A DNA stretch of 64,000 nucleotides, from contig NC_026658.2 in assembly GCF_000004075.3 (NCBI RefSeq), forward strand, positions 496,001-560,000, given 5' to 3'. This DNA is from Cucumis sativus (taxonomy: Eukaryota; Streptophyta; Magnoliopsida; Cucurbitales; Cucurbitaceae). Position numbers and translations under genes: made by a program. The notes below the pieces were generated by a model. The model made no database searches. It was not told the DNA's origin and worked only from the letters and a program-made list of their open reading frames with translations. Shown piece after piece: positions 48,370-64,000 of the stretch. Position 1 is the first letter of the stretch, and each line of letters starts with the position of its first letter.

Positions 48370-51300
48370 TGGAGTGGAGAGCTTCTTCAATGGAGGAACC
48401 AGTGAGGTAACTACTTTCACCCAAGAAATGGAGGGTTGAGTTTGAAAGTTTTGTTCCTGAGGAAACGAAAATTCCATAATATTCTTTTTTATGGTAGATT
48501 TTTGGTAGTTAGTCTCCCCATTATGTTTGTGGAAAAACCAAATAAAGTTGGTAGTGAATTGAGTTTTAGTATGTGGATTCAGGGCAGTGTGTATACAAAC
48601 AGGAGTGAATAGGTAAAGGCCATTATACTTTGTAAAGGATACTATTGAGGATAGAGTAACAATTTTACCCACAATTCTTCTTCACCTCTTTTACTAAATC
48701 CCTTTATTTACATTTTCAATCTTTGTTTCTAATCTCTCTCTTAATAAGTTCTTTGTTCTCTTGCCACTGTTAAACTCAATTCTAACTCTATTTCCCTCAA
48801 ATTTTAATTTTCTTTCCTACCCATGAAGTTAAGAAATTTAAACCATGAATCTTTTAGTTCTTTAACATATATAATGAGTTAAATTTTTTGTCCTTCAATT
48901 TTAAGCTGAAATTATTACGTACTTCATGTCACATATATTAATTCATTTAAATTATATAAAACATAGTTGGGTTCATTTAACTCTTGTATTTAAAGTTGTT
49001 TTTAGAAAATAATAAGATCCTACTATTTAAATTCACATTGGCCTTATGAATGATACAAATGCAAGTGCTAATGATATTTTTGAGTTGAAATAAATGACCA
49101 TAACAATCTTTATTTTTGAAACAATTGAAATTGAGTTTTAATTCTTATAATTTATGCCTTCCAATTTTCACAATTAAGGTGTAGTTAAATTATTATGGTA
49201 TTTGTTGAGAACTCCTAGGCCAATTCTCCATATAAATATAATTATTATAATTACTGAGACAACTCTATCTATTCAAAATCATAAACAATTAGAAAAACAC
49301 CTTAAAAAGTATATATATATAAAAAAAAGAGTTATCGTAAACGATAAAATTGATAAAAATATTTTAAAACAGTCTATTAATATATATCTATATAGAATAA
49401 ATAAGATTATTTTTTAATAAATTATGGTCGATTAAATAAAAGCTAATGAGGAAGTTGAAATTTAAGAAACGAAATATATATTTGGAAGGTTATGACTAAA
49501 CTCAACCAAATGGTGGCTGCTCAACATTAACATTGCTTTTTAAAAGTAAATTAAAGAATTTTAATTAATACGTTCAACTTTAGCCTTTAATTAATAGCAA
49601 AAGTCAAACATTTTTTTTTGGCCGTTTTTAACAAAAGAAAAAAAAAACAATACAAATAATATATATTTTAATTTTAAAAAAATACATTACCAAGAGTTTA
49701 GTTCAACTGGCACTTGTATGTATTTGAAGATAATTTTAGTATGTATCAGTTATGATATAATATGTGTTTGGAGTGGAAGCTATGTTTTAGTCCATAGTAA
49801 ACACGATAAAAAAAAATAAAGAAAAGAAAGAATGCAAATAAATAAAAAAGAAAAAAATTCAAAACAAATAACAAAAATTTCCCCAAAATAAATATCTTGA
49901 GCTAGATTGCTGAAAAATAACACATCATCGAACATAGACGACTAAGTAATAGTTAAAAGTTATTCTTACCACTAACTAATAAAAATTCAAGAACAAAATT
50001 GATACGGTGAATAAAGATTGTGAATGGAGTCAACGAACTTGTAAGAACAAAAGTTAATTACTATGAACAAATAATAGAAAAGGGTTATAAGAAGAAAAAT
50101 TAGGTAAGAGTCTTTGATCGAACTTGAATTTAAAAAATGTCAAATCAACGTTTGAAAAAATCTCACACTAATCCTAAAAGTCTAAAGATTTGGCGTTGAC
50201 CAAGTTTAAATTTGTTAGGATAAAAATTATAAATCTAATCTTACTTGCATACTTTTTAAAGTTAATAACATTCATTCGTTGATAACTAGCAACAATTTAA
50301 TTTAAATATAAGATAAACACGTTTAACTTTTTCCATTATGCTAATTAAAAGAATAAGGCACTAACATAGTAATAAGTAGTGAATTGTGTTTAGATTTGAG
50401 GATTGATTAAACATATAATAGGGGTTTAATTAATAAAGTACATATATGAATTAAAAATGGATGGAAAACGAGTGGTCTTAAGTTGAATTAATTAGAGTCA
50501 AAATTAGAAAGGGTAATTAAGGATATAATCTTAATCATAATTTGAATTGAGTCAACCAAAGTGGGATTTGGAATAATAATAATTTGCCCACCATTTACAA
50601 ATACAACGGTCTCATTGGTTTTTCTTCTTTAACCATTTCTAATTTATGGATTATATTATTCTTTTATTATCTTTGATTTTAATTCTATTTAGCTAAACTA
50701 ATTATTAGGTTTATTACATTTACACTATGATTAATTAATTTATTTTATTAGTGAGAGTAGGCAATCCTATATTTTAATTTAATGATTGCCTAATTAGCTT
50801 TAGTACAATGTATATCTAGTATAATTTTATTTTGATGAAGTGGCATCCATGAAATGACCAATTTTGCCAAAGTTAGTGATGAGATCACAGTTCACATTGC
50901 TATATATAAAGTCATAAACATTGAAGACAGCTTATTGGATACTTTTTGTCAAATTGGATTTTTTTGCTTTTAACTTTCTAAAGAAAAGGATTGGTGTTAG
51001 CTTTAGTTTAAGATTAAACCTAGAAATGGCTTTATATGAAAATATAAAATTAATGAAATAATTAAGTTTTAATTCAAAAACGGAGTGAAGTATTATCTGA
51101 TCGGAATCAAAATATTAACGATTAATTTCGAGTGACCGATCTCGAAGATGAAACATGAAAAATTAAAGAGAAGGATAACCTAACCCTAAAACATAACATA
51201 ACTATATATATATATATAAATTGAGATATTATTTCTATTTTTGTACATAATCAATGCATTGTCCGTTATTCTCTTTCGAGTGAATAAAATGTTATGGTGG

Positions 51301-52752
51301 ATCAAAGCTTCTCCAACTTGTTGCTTAACATGTGTAGGCATTAATTAGTTCTTCCGACCGTATTGTCGATGATAAAAAATGCATGTGACGAAAGATTGTT
51401 TACCAACGCTCTTTGAATGGCTCGACAATTTGTTTTATCGTTGAATTTTAATATTCTTACCGTAAAATTTAAAATTTTGCTATATTTTGTAATTATTTAT
51501 AAATTAAGATAGTTTTTCATTTACGAATCATGATTGGTTTTGTATAAAATAAATTGGGTTAGGATAAGATGAGATGGAGTATTATCGAGACTGTCTTCGT
51601 CCATTCCAAGTTTGATTTCTCAATATAATATAGTATAGTATAATAGAATATAAGATAAGATAATATAATCGATAGTACATAAAGAGAACAATTAATGGAG
51701 TAAATTAATAGCAACTCTCCCACTACAATAACCAAGTTGAAAAAGCATTATAATCGAGTAAATTTGATTCAAACTTTGAATATAGATTAGCTTACAAAAA
51801 CATATACTACAAACTCATGATTAAAACTCAAATTTATTTGCTCAACCAAATGCTTGCCACCCAACCTAACTCCCTGTTATGTTCACCCTGGGTTAAATAT
51901 AAGAACCTTACTGTTTTTGTTGGTATAGAATTCTTGGAGTGATACAAAAAATATGTTAACGTGTAGAATTTTATGCTCAATCTAGATAATACTATACCAT
52001 TATTTTGTGTATGAAGGGATATTATTTAAAGTAAGCACAATAAAACTAACATATATAGTAATTTTACTATGATTGAAAGTTTAATTCTCTATCTCTCGTA
52101 TTGTTAAAGATGAAGAAAACTCTTTAATTATATTTTTGTTTTTATATATGAAGGTGGAGAATTGAATTTTTGATTCGACTTTATATATTTAAGTCTTAGT
52201 GAAATTGATTGTCATAATTATGTATTTTTAAAGTTAATTGGGATGACATATCTTTTAGTCCCTAATTACTTATATTATATATTATTTATATTACACTTGA
52301 TTTGACTAATTAGACTAAGATCCCTTAATCAATGTATAAATAAATTAGTGATAGAGTTACGAATATATAAGAGTTTTCCTATTAACAAAGTATTATAATT
52401 TTTTTTTTTTGAAAAAGAATATATAATATTAGTTTTGAATTACAAAGTTTAGTATTTTTTTAACTTCTTAATCACTAAAATCACATGTACCAAAATCTAT
52501 CTAACTGTTGAAAGTCTAAAACTAAATTTGTAATTAATTTTTTTAAAAAAAGTAGAGGTTTTTTTAAAATATATAACATCATTTAAAAAGATTTACAAAA
52601 TGGTAAATATTGATGTACACTAACATAAAAGTCTATAAAAATTTGAGTAATTTTTTAAAAATAGTTTTATATACTTAATTATTATGCAATTAATTTATGT
52701 AGTAAAAAGTAAAAGAAAGAGGCGAGAGAAGAAGGAAAGGCAAGCGGGTGAA
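48370..52752. other. Intergenic, RSH1 to the ERF gene
   Basis: About 4.4 kb of AT-rich DNA; 48370-48680 is probably the RSH1 3' UTR. Microsatellites of (TA)n occur near 49310 and 51205. No gene, RNA or clear element ends were recognised. Confidence 0.5.
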
Positions 52753-52956
52753 ATGGGAAGAAGCTTCCTGAGTTTCTTCACTGTCTTCCACCAACGTAAC
52801 GACGCCTACAAAAACCTCTTCTCCTCTCTTTCTCCTTTCATCCATCCTTCATTCCTATCTATCCTCTCTTCTTCTTCTTCTTCTTTTCTCTACAATCCCC
52901 ATTTTTCTAATCATGTGTGGTGGCGCCATTATCGCCGACTTCATCCCTCGCCGTGA
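52753..52956 (+). promoter_or_regulatory. Upstream ORF overlapping the HRE2-like start codon
   Basis: ATG at 52753 opens a 67-codon frame (M-G-R-S-F-L-S-F-F-T-V-F-H-Q, later a poly-Ser stretch) that runs 44 bases past the ERF start codon in another frame. A TATA-like TTTATATACTTAATT lies at about 52667-52681, so the leader probably contains this ATG. Such an overlap would lower translation of the main frame. Confidence 0.45.
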
Positions 52957-53831
52957 CGGCCAACGCGTTACTGCTTCCGACATTTGGCCTAACTCCTCCC
53001 TTTTCCATTTCAACAAAATTCCCTCCAATCAAGTTTCGACTCCCCTCAAACGAACACCCCTTCCTTCTTCCGGTAAGATCATTTCTCCACTCCTTCTCCT
53101 CTTCTTTTCTTCTCCATTCGTGGTCGCCTTTTTGTTGTTTTATAAATAAATTTCATGGTTAATTAATTTCAGAGGCTTCGAAGCCCAAGAAGCGGCAGAG
53201 GAAGAATCTTTACAGAGGAATTCGTCAGCGCCCATGGGGAAAATGGGCGGCTGAGATTCGTGATCCCAGGAAGGGGATCCGTGTCTGGCTTGGGACTTTC
53301 AATACGGCTGAGGAAGCCGCTCGAGCTTACGATCGAGAAGCTCGCAAGATTCGTGGAAAGAAAGCCAAGGTCAATTTCCCTAATGAAGATGATACATATT
53401 CCATTCAAGCTCCCATTCCTCAATTTCACCCTCATCTCTACACTGTCCCTGAAAATTCCGAATTCCCCTACGATCTCAACCAAATCGGTGATTTCACCAG
53501 CACTCACTTTCCCGTGGCGATTGAGGAACAATCCGGCTCTGGGTCGGAGGATTCTTATCCTCCACCGGAGAGATTCGGTGTGAAAGAGTCTTCTGAAGAG
53601 AAGCCGGAGCAGAAGGTTAGCGTTATTGCTGCAGTGGAGGAAGAGAACGAGGTGCAAAAGCTTTCTGAGGAATTAATGGCGTATGAGAACTTCATGAAGT
53701 TCTACCAGATTCCATACCTTGACGGTCAGTCGACGGTGACGAATCCAGCAGAAGAACAGGTGGTGGGCGATCTCTGGAGCTTCGACGACGAGGATGGCCT
53801 TCACGGCTCTGTTTCGTCGTCTGAATTATGA
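52913..53831 (+). CDS. HRE2: Group VII ethylene-response factor, HRE2-like, with Cys N-degron
   Basis: Two exons, 52913-53072 and 53173-53831, give 272 residues. The protein begins [10 protein letters not shown], the ERF-VII N-terminus whose Cys2 is oxidised and read by the oxygen-dependent N-degron pathway. A basic stretch K-P-K-K-R-Q-R-K precedes the AP2 domain (about 66-123: [19 protein letters not shown]), with the DNA-contacting residues intact. The C-terminal part [18 protein letters not shown] and D-L-W-S-F matches the tail I remember for Arabidopsis HRE2 rather than RAP2.12 or RAP2.3. It is expected to act in the nucleus on hypoxia genes and to be stable only at low oxygen. The intron after codon 53 is at the family's usual place. 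The HRE2 assignment is by memory of the tail motif. Confidence 0.9.
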
Positions 53832-56800
53832 TGATTGATGATCCAATAACTTCTCTGAATTATCGGCCACTCCATCTCAAACCGGTTTCCTCCATTTTCA
53901 ATTGTTGTTTTGTTATTTAAATTCCAGAATGTGTTTTGTGTAAGTTTCTGTGGTTGAACGATGTCAATTTGTTGATATGAAATTGTTCTTTGTACGATTC
54001 TGTTTCTCAATCAACATTCCATTAATTCATTTATTTAATGAAATAAACAGAAATCTTTCATTTACATCAAAGATCCCATTCCAAAGCACACTGATCTCAA
54101 GTACAAGGCAACTTTTTTTTGTTCTTTGATGAATTAACTCAGATTTGGTGAAGTTTTTAGTTGATGAATAATATACGAGTATTATGTTATAGGACAATAA
54201 TCTAATTAAACATGTTTAATTTAGGTATAAAGTAAAAACGTTAATCTCTTGAGAGGAATAACATAATACCATTTTGTGTTGCGATGGAGAATAAACAAAG
54301 ATACTGGAAGATTGATTGAATTGGTTGCTTAATTGAAGAAAAAGATCCAAAATGAAAGAAAGATTATAACAATAAGATGAGCATAGGTAAATTGGAGGAA
54401 GTAATTTAGTTTGAAATTTATGGTAAGTTGTTGGGGGTAAGTAAGTAAGTAAGTTGAAGAATAGAGAATAAAAGAGAAAACTATGGGTTAAGAGAAAAAG
54501 GTGGGCGCACGTAGAGAGAAGGGTGTAAACAAAACTAGTACGTTTCTACTTTCTAGATTCTTACCTCATTTGTTCTACCTTTCCTACTCCCCACCGCCAT
54601 TTTCTTTTCTCAATTTTACTCTTTCGGTTAAAAAATGTTTTTCAAATTTGTAAAGTTTTTAAAATATCTTTTAAATATCCCTTACTGTAATCTATGTTTT
54701 AAAAAGTTAGAAATAGAAAAAGAAAAAGTGAGAAATAGTGACATAAGTAACAGGTGGAGCCAGAAAAATATGGCTTAAATAATTCTTTTAAAAAAAATTA
54801 TTTCAGTACATTTTTTTCTTTGTTTTGGTATGTTTGAAGGTAAGATTTTGATTTCAATACTTTCTTTCTTTTATTATTTCTTGTTTTGGTATGTTTGAAG
54901 ATAAGATTTTGATTTGGGAGTTTGTGAAATTTGGTGGGATTTTATGTTTTGATTTTTATTTTTGTTGTTGAAAAAATTGGTAAGATAAGAATTGGAAAGT
55001 TAAAAGACAAACTTTTCAGTGTGAAAAAATATTGATATATCATATATATATATATATATGTACAATTTATTTTTAAATTGGTTATTTACAAGCTTAAGAA
55101 AACTTCAAACACATTAATAGCTATATTAAGGGTGGAAAGATTTTTTTAATTTTTTTTTTAAAATTAAGTTTATTGTTTTGTCGCAATGAATTAACCATTT
55201 ATATTCAAATACTCATAGTCTAAGTATTTTTGATGGTATTTTTTTAACTTTTGAAAGTTTAAGGATGTTTTTGAAATTTCAACGACGTTTTTTAACATAA
55301 AGTTTGAAAGCATTTTTTAAAATGTAATTGAGTCTTCTTTCCTTTATAATTATTATAAATTAGGAGTATTATTATTTCATGTCTATTATTGTTATTAAGT
55401 GTTTCATATTCATCCTCTCTCTCCTTTTCACTAACTAGTCAAATAGTACGTAATTCAATTACAAAAAATTATAACTTAGATCAAAATATCCGATTGTTTA
55501 TGATAAATCATTGAGGGTAATAATCAATTTGGACCAAACCTTGGTAAGGATTTGTTTGATATAGAATTTGAAAATAAAGGATTCTTTAAAGATATAGTTG
55601 TAGTCATTTTCTCAAATATGTGTTTGGTAGCAAATTCACTTATTTGAGTATAATTTAAATAAATGTTATAAACGAGTAAATATCAATTTATATTAAACTT
55701 TAAAAAAATCATTTAAACTCAAAACTAATAATCATATTAATTTCAAATCCTAAATGTCTTAAGCATATCCATTTAAACGAAGAATTTGCACGAGTGTTCC
55801 ATAACTCAGCTTACATAATCAAAAGAAAAAGTATCCAATTGAGAGTTGATTAATAGAGAACAAAAGTTTAGTTCAACTAACACTTGTATGTACTTATGCA
55901 TAAATAATCCCAAGCTCAAATTTTCCTATTTTTTTTTTCTAAAACAGTTGATACATGAAGCTCCAAGACTCAGTTTTTATTTTGGAGTTCAATTGTCTTT
56001 TTCTCAACAACAACAAAAAAAATGATTGAATGAATTTCTCCCCAATAATTATGGTCTAATAATAAGTGTGAATCGATATCCAAAACTTTCAAAAACTAGC
56101 AAATGTACTATCTCTTTCAAATGCATTACTTTCATGTATAATTTTGAATGATAGATAATAAAGTATTCATAATACTATTTTGAATCTTATTTAAATATAA
56201 CATCTCATATATATCATTAACTATAAACCATATTTATAGCTAACTATATATTATAGTGTATCCTTTATTTCTTATATAAAAAATATTAATCACATTAATA
56301 TAAATCACACCTCTATCTTTAACTGAAGATCACTCAGTCACTAAAGATCCACAACTACACTCTTTGCACTTCAGACATATTTCTATGTCCATGAGTATAA
56401 CTTATCAACTGTAAGTCAACTCTTCACAAATCACTTTGTAACTACATGTGGGTCAAATTATATCGTTTTAAGATTGTAATTGCATCTAACTCTCTCTAAG
56501 ACTCATGAACAAGTTGTTTATAGTCTTACCATAAACAAAACTCTATTGTCTAATGAGAAGAAGATGTCCTATTGTTCAACACTCGAAGTCAGCACTTAAG
56601 GGAACAACTCATCTACTTACCCTAAAGTCGAGTAAAAGTCAATTCTATATTATGTAGTTACTCGAACAATTTTTTTAAAATGGTAGGCTTACTAAGCCGA
56701 CAAATTTGACCACTTTTACTCACACAAATATAAGAATTGCCCTCATAGACAAGAGCCCATAACTCACTCAGAACTAAGGTCGAGTCACCTATTGTTATCT

Positions 56801-57407
56801 TATAAAATACTGTCAATCTTCTCAATCAATGGTGTCATAAAAGGAAGATTAATCATTTGGTTGTTTAGTTTTATAAACTCTTTATATAGTGTATCCCCAC
56901 TCACATGTCTTCACGTAAACGACTAAAGTAAAATATTTTGTATTATTTTACTATACAAAATATGTTGTATCGATAATGTTACTAAGATAGGGTAGCCAAC
57001 TTTATTCATATAATATAGACCATTTAGATTATTACTTAAACATTATCCTTTTATCAACCACGTACACATGTATGTGAATGTTAATGATAAGTTGCCTAAA
57101 ACAACTTTGGATCTTTTTTGAATGGATTACTGCTTATATAAAACAATCAACAATTATTTCAAATAACATATAACTACTTGGCTTTGGAACCTACATCCCC
57201 ACACATGCATTATTATTTCCTTCTCAATTAATATCATGTTATATGAGTACACATACATATGTCATATTTTATATTTTATTCATGGGTATTTATAGGTGTA
57301 ACACAAATATATCAATTTTCATTGTGATGAAATATACAAAGCCCTATATGAATGGTATAACTTAAAAAGCCCAAAATCGTACTTTTATGTCCACAAATAA
57401 CTTTCAA
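53832..57407. other. Intergenic, ERF gene to RPL19
   Basis: About 3.6 kb of AT-rich DNA. A 32- to 35-base stretch (TTTTGGTATGTTTGAAGGTA and following) is repeated near 54822-54857 and 54882-54917. An (AT)n run lies near 55040. No gene was seen. Confidence 0.5.
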
Positions 57408-57492
57408 TGGGCCGTCTTGAGGCCCAAAAAAGTCCGGAAATCAAAAACCCTAACCCTAGGGCAAAAGCAGCATCAGTGGTTGTATATAAATA
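57408..57492 (+). promoter_or_regulatory. RPL19 promoter: two site II elements, telo-box, TATA box
   Basis: In order: TGGGCC (57408-57413), its reverse complement GGCCCA (57421-57426), AAACCCTAA (57445-57453) overlapping a second AACCCTA (57452-57458), then TATATAAATA (57483-57492), 61 bases before the start codon. Site II (TGGGCY, TCP-type factors) plus telo-box is the classic module of plant ribosomal-protein and translation genes. Confidence 0.85.
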
Positions 57493-57552
57493 GCGGAAGA
57501 ATGAGTTGCGCGTTTCTCTTGGATTGCAGCAGCACGCAGGAGGTTTAGAGAA

Positions 57553-59328
<1,776 letters not shown>

Positions 59329-61406
59329 ACTTTTGATCGATCGTAGATCCTCAATTACTGTACTGGTTTTGACCACTTTTGTTGTTTTTCTTGTTTTGGA
59401 CAATTTTCTTTGTTATCAGAATTCCAGACGAATAGATATCTACATCTATAATTTTTCTAATTTATCAATCGTTCCATCTTTGTGTTCTTTTTATGTTTTA
59501 TATATATTTCTCAGATTTTCTCACAAGCTTTGTTAGGAACCCTTTTCATCCCAGTTTTTCTTAATATTTGATGTCTGAATATGCCTTACATCCATTAAAA
59601 ATGTTAACTTCGAAACTTGAATAGCCGATTTGGTCTGTATTGAAGGTAGTGAAAGAGAAATAGTTGTGGAACTCCGAGTGCTCTGCTGTTCTTTTGCCTT
59701 TCTTTTTCTAATCGTTTGTCCAAATGATATTGATAGTTTAGTCTGAGGTTATTAAGTTTTTATTTTCCTAATCTTGCTTGCCTTGAACGTTTTCAAGGTC
59801 CAGACTATAGGGACTACTATATTTACTAAATGGGTTTGGCCGTCCGTTATTCTAAGTATGTGAAGCGAATTGAAAAGCATTGATTAATCAACAGGTAGAT
59901 CTTAATCATTGGTGACTATGGATAGTGGTTAATTTTTTGGGAAATCTTGAGTCTGATTTGTGCGAAGTGAGCATAAATGTTCATATGTTGTAAATGGCTC
60001 TTACTATCTAGTTTTTCAAGAGGGCCAGTTCTGTAGGCTTTCATACCAACTTGAAATCATTGATCGTGGGGAAATCGCTGTTCTTTTATCCTTTTGGTAA
60101 CAAAGTGATGACCACAAAATTAGGTTCATGCCTAAGCTTCTGAAACTTAAACAAGTTGTTTGTATGTGGTTTGGCTTTCTTCTTCAACCCACAGCAACTC
60201 TAGGCCTAACTAAGTAATAACGATGGGAATATCATTATCTCAACATTTCGTTGGGAAGTGATTAATAAATCATACTTCGATAATAACCCTTCTAGGTGAT
60301 TCTATTTTCTAACAATTGATGTGACATTAAGAAAACCTTTTATTCAACAAGTTTTTTGTGTGTAAAAACTACTGCGATGTGATGAGTTGAGTAACGAATT
60401 AATTTAGTAATTACTTTTTTCTTTTGAAAGTTGAGTTTTTTTTTCATTTTCTTAGCAAAATTTGTATCAATTAGAATGAGACAATGTTTCATTGCATAGA
60501 ATTGAGACAATGTTTTTGCATATTTTGGTTTCATTTTATAAGATATAGATAAAAAAAAGTTAATATTAAATCAACTAAATCAATCAAAAGAGTTATCCAA
60601 TGAACCCTAACAATTTTATTTTTGTTTTTGAAATTTGTTTCTTTGAGCATATTTTCAAGTAAACACTTATATGAACTTGTAAGATAATTTATAATGTGAA
60701 GTGTGTCTAGAAGGTTAATAATCAAAAGCACAAAACCAAAACCATGTGGTTTTCTAACAAGGTTAATATCTCTTTTGGAAATCTTTGCCAACTTTATATA
60801 AGAGGAAAGTTCGGTATTTGAATATGATATACAATCCATGGCTTGGCTACGAAATATGATGCAAATAGAAAATTTTCCAAAGCGATATATCATATTTATG
60901 GAACTTCATGACGAAATCAACTCTATACCAATATTCCTTTAGAGTCGTGATTATACCATACCTAAGATATGTATGCATAATAAAATGTGTGCAATAATGC
61001 TTTTATTTTTTCAGAAAATACCGAAGTCTAACCCCTACTGAACACTACAAGATTAGAACAAACAAGTAGAGGCTCAAATCCCCTATTGATGAATGTCATA
61101 TTCTTCATTTTCAAAAGGGGAAAAATGATCAAATTCTCAAAGAGATCCAATAATAAACGTAGACGTACACAAGAAATAATGTCTCCAAAAGAAATTATTA
61201 ATTACTTCCCGCAAGAAAACCTTTTTGACAATATTTTCTAAAGTAGAAGAGAACGGCCAGACACTCTTTCTGTGTGGTCATTTTATTATCCAGTTCAATC
61301 CTCATAAAAATGGATTTGTTGTTCCTTTTAGGGGAAAAATGAGAGTACCTATAAAAATGATTTTGATGGATCCAAACACAGAAGAAGGAAGCTTTTTAGC
61401 TCTCTA
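59329..61406. other. Intergenic between convergent RPL19 and fumarase
   Basis: About 2 kb separating two 3' ends. The part after 59329 should be the RPL19 3' UTR. An open frame on minus at 60531-60893 (120 residues) has no motif I recognise; it could be a decayed element or chance. Confidence 0.5.

Positions 61407-64000
<2,594 letters not shown>

Noticed and set aside
60531-60893. 120-codon open frame on minus between RPL19 and fumarase
   Set aside because: Low-complexity, Ile/Leu-rich, no motif; likely chance in AT-rich DNA.

Overview
This 64 kb window is nuclear DNA of a dicot plant. Genes are split by many short GT-AG introns, the intergenic DNA is very AT-rich, and all recognisable products are plant families. 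A cucurbit (Cucurbitaceae) is the best guess: the epoxide hydrolases look like the cucurbit EPH type and one MITE resembles a repeat I remember as common in cucurbits. This placement is inference from memory, not a search.

Layout. A two-exon LEA5/SAG21-type gene lies at 0.4-0.8 kb. From 2.6 to 21.0 kb there is an array of alpha/beta-hydrolase epoxide hydrolase genes: one dead copy (2.6-4.8 kb, minus) split by a truncated Copia-type LTR element, three intact copies on minus (5.8-7.0, 9.6-10.8, 13.3-14.5 kb) and one on plus (18.9-21.0 kb). All share the same three-exon structure. The DNA between them holds a foldback element, a MITE, a CACTA-type end and short tandem repeats. Next come a pectinesterase/invertase-inhibitor gene (22.3-22.8 kb), an eight-exon GH9 endoglucanase (25.6-28.9 kb) and a tRNA-Leu(UAA) (29.3 kb). 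A 15-exon sucrose synthase is on minus (30.4-35.3 kb) and a 24-exon RSH1-type (p)ppGpp hydrolase on plus (40.5-48.4 kb). They are followed by a group VII ERF of HRE2 type (52.9-53.8 kb), ribosomal protein L19 (57.6-59.3 kb), and the 3' ten exons of fumarate hydratase on minus (61.4 kb to the right edge).

Function. Only the epoxide hydrolase block looks like a functional cluster. Its members fall into two pairs by sequence (copies at 5.8 and 9.6 kb; copies at 13.3 and 18.9 kb, the latter pair in inverted orientation), so the array grew by local duplication with one inversion. The remaining genes are single housekeeping, cell-wall, carbon-metabolism and stress genes without an obvious shared pathway. 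Exon coordinates were assigned by hand from splice sites, reading-frame continuity and family length; all intact models give an uninterrupted frame.
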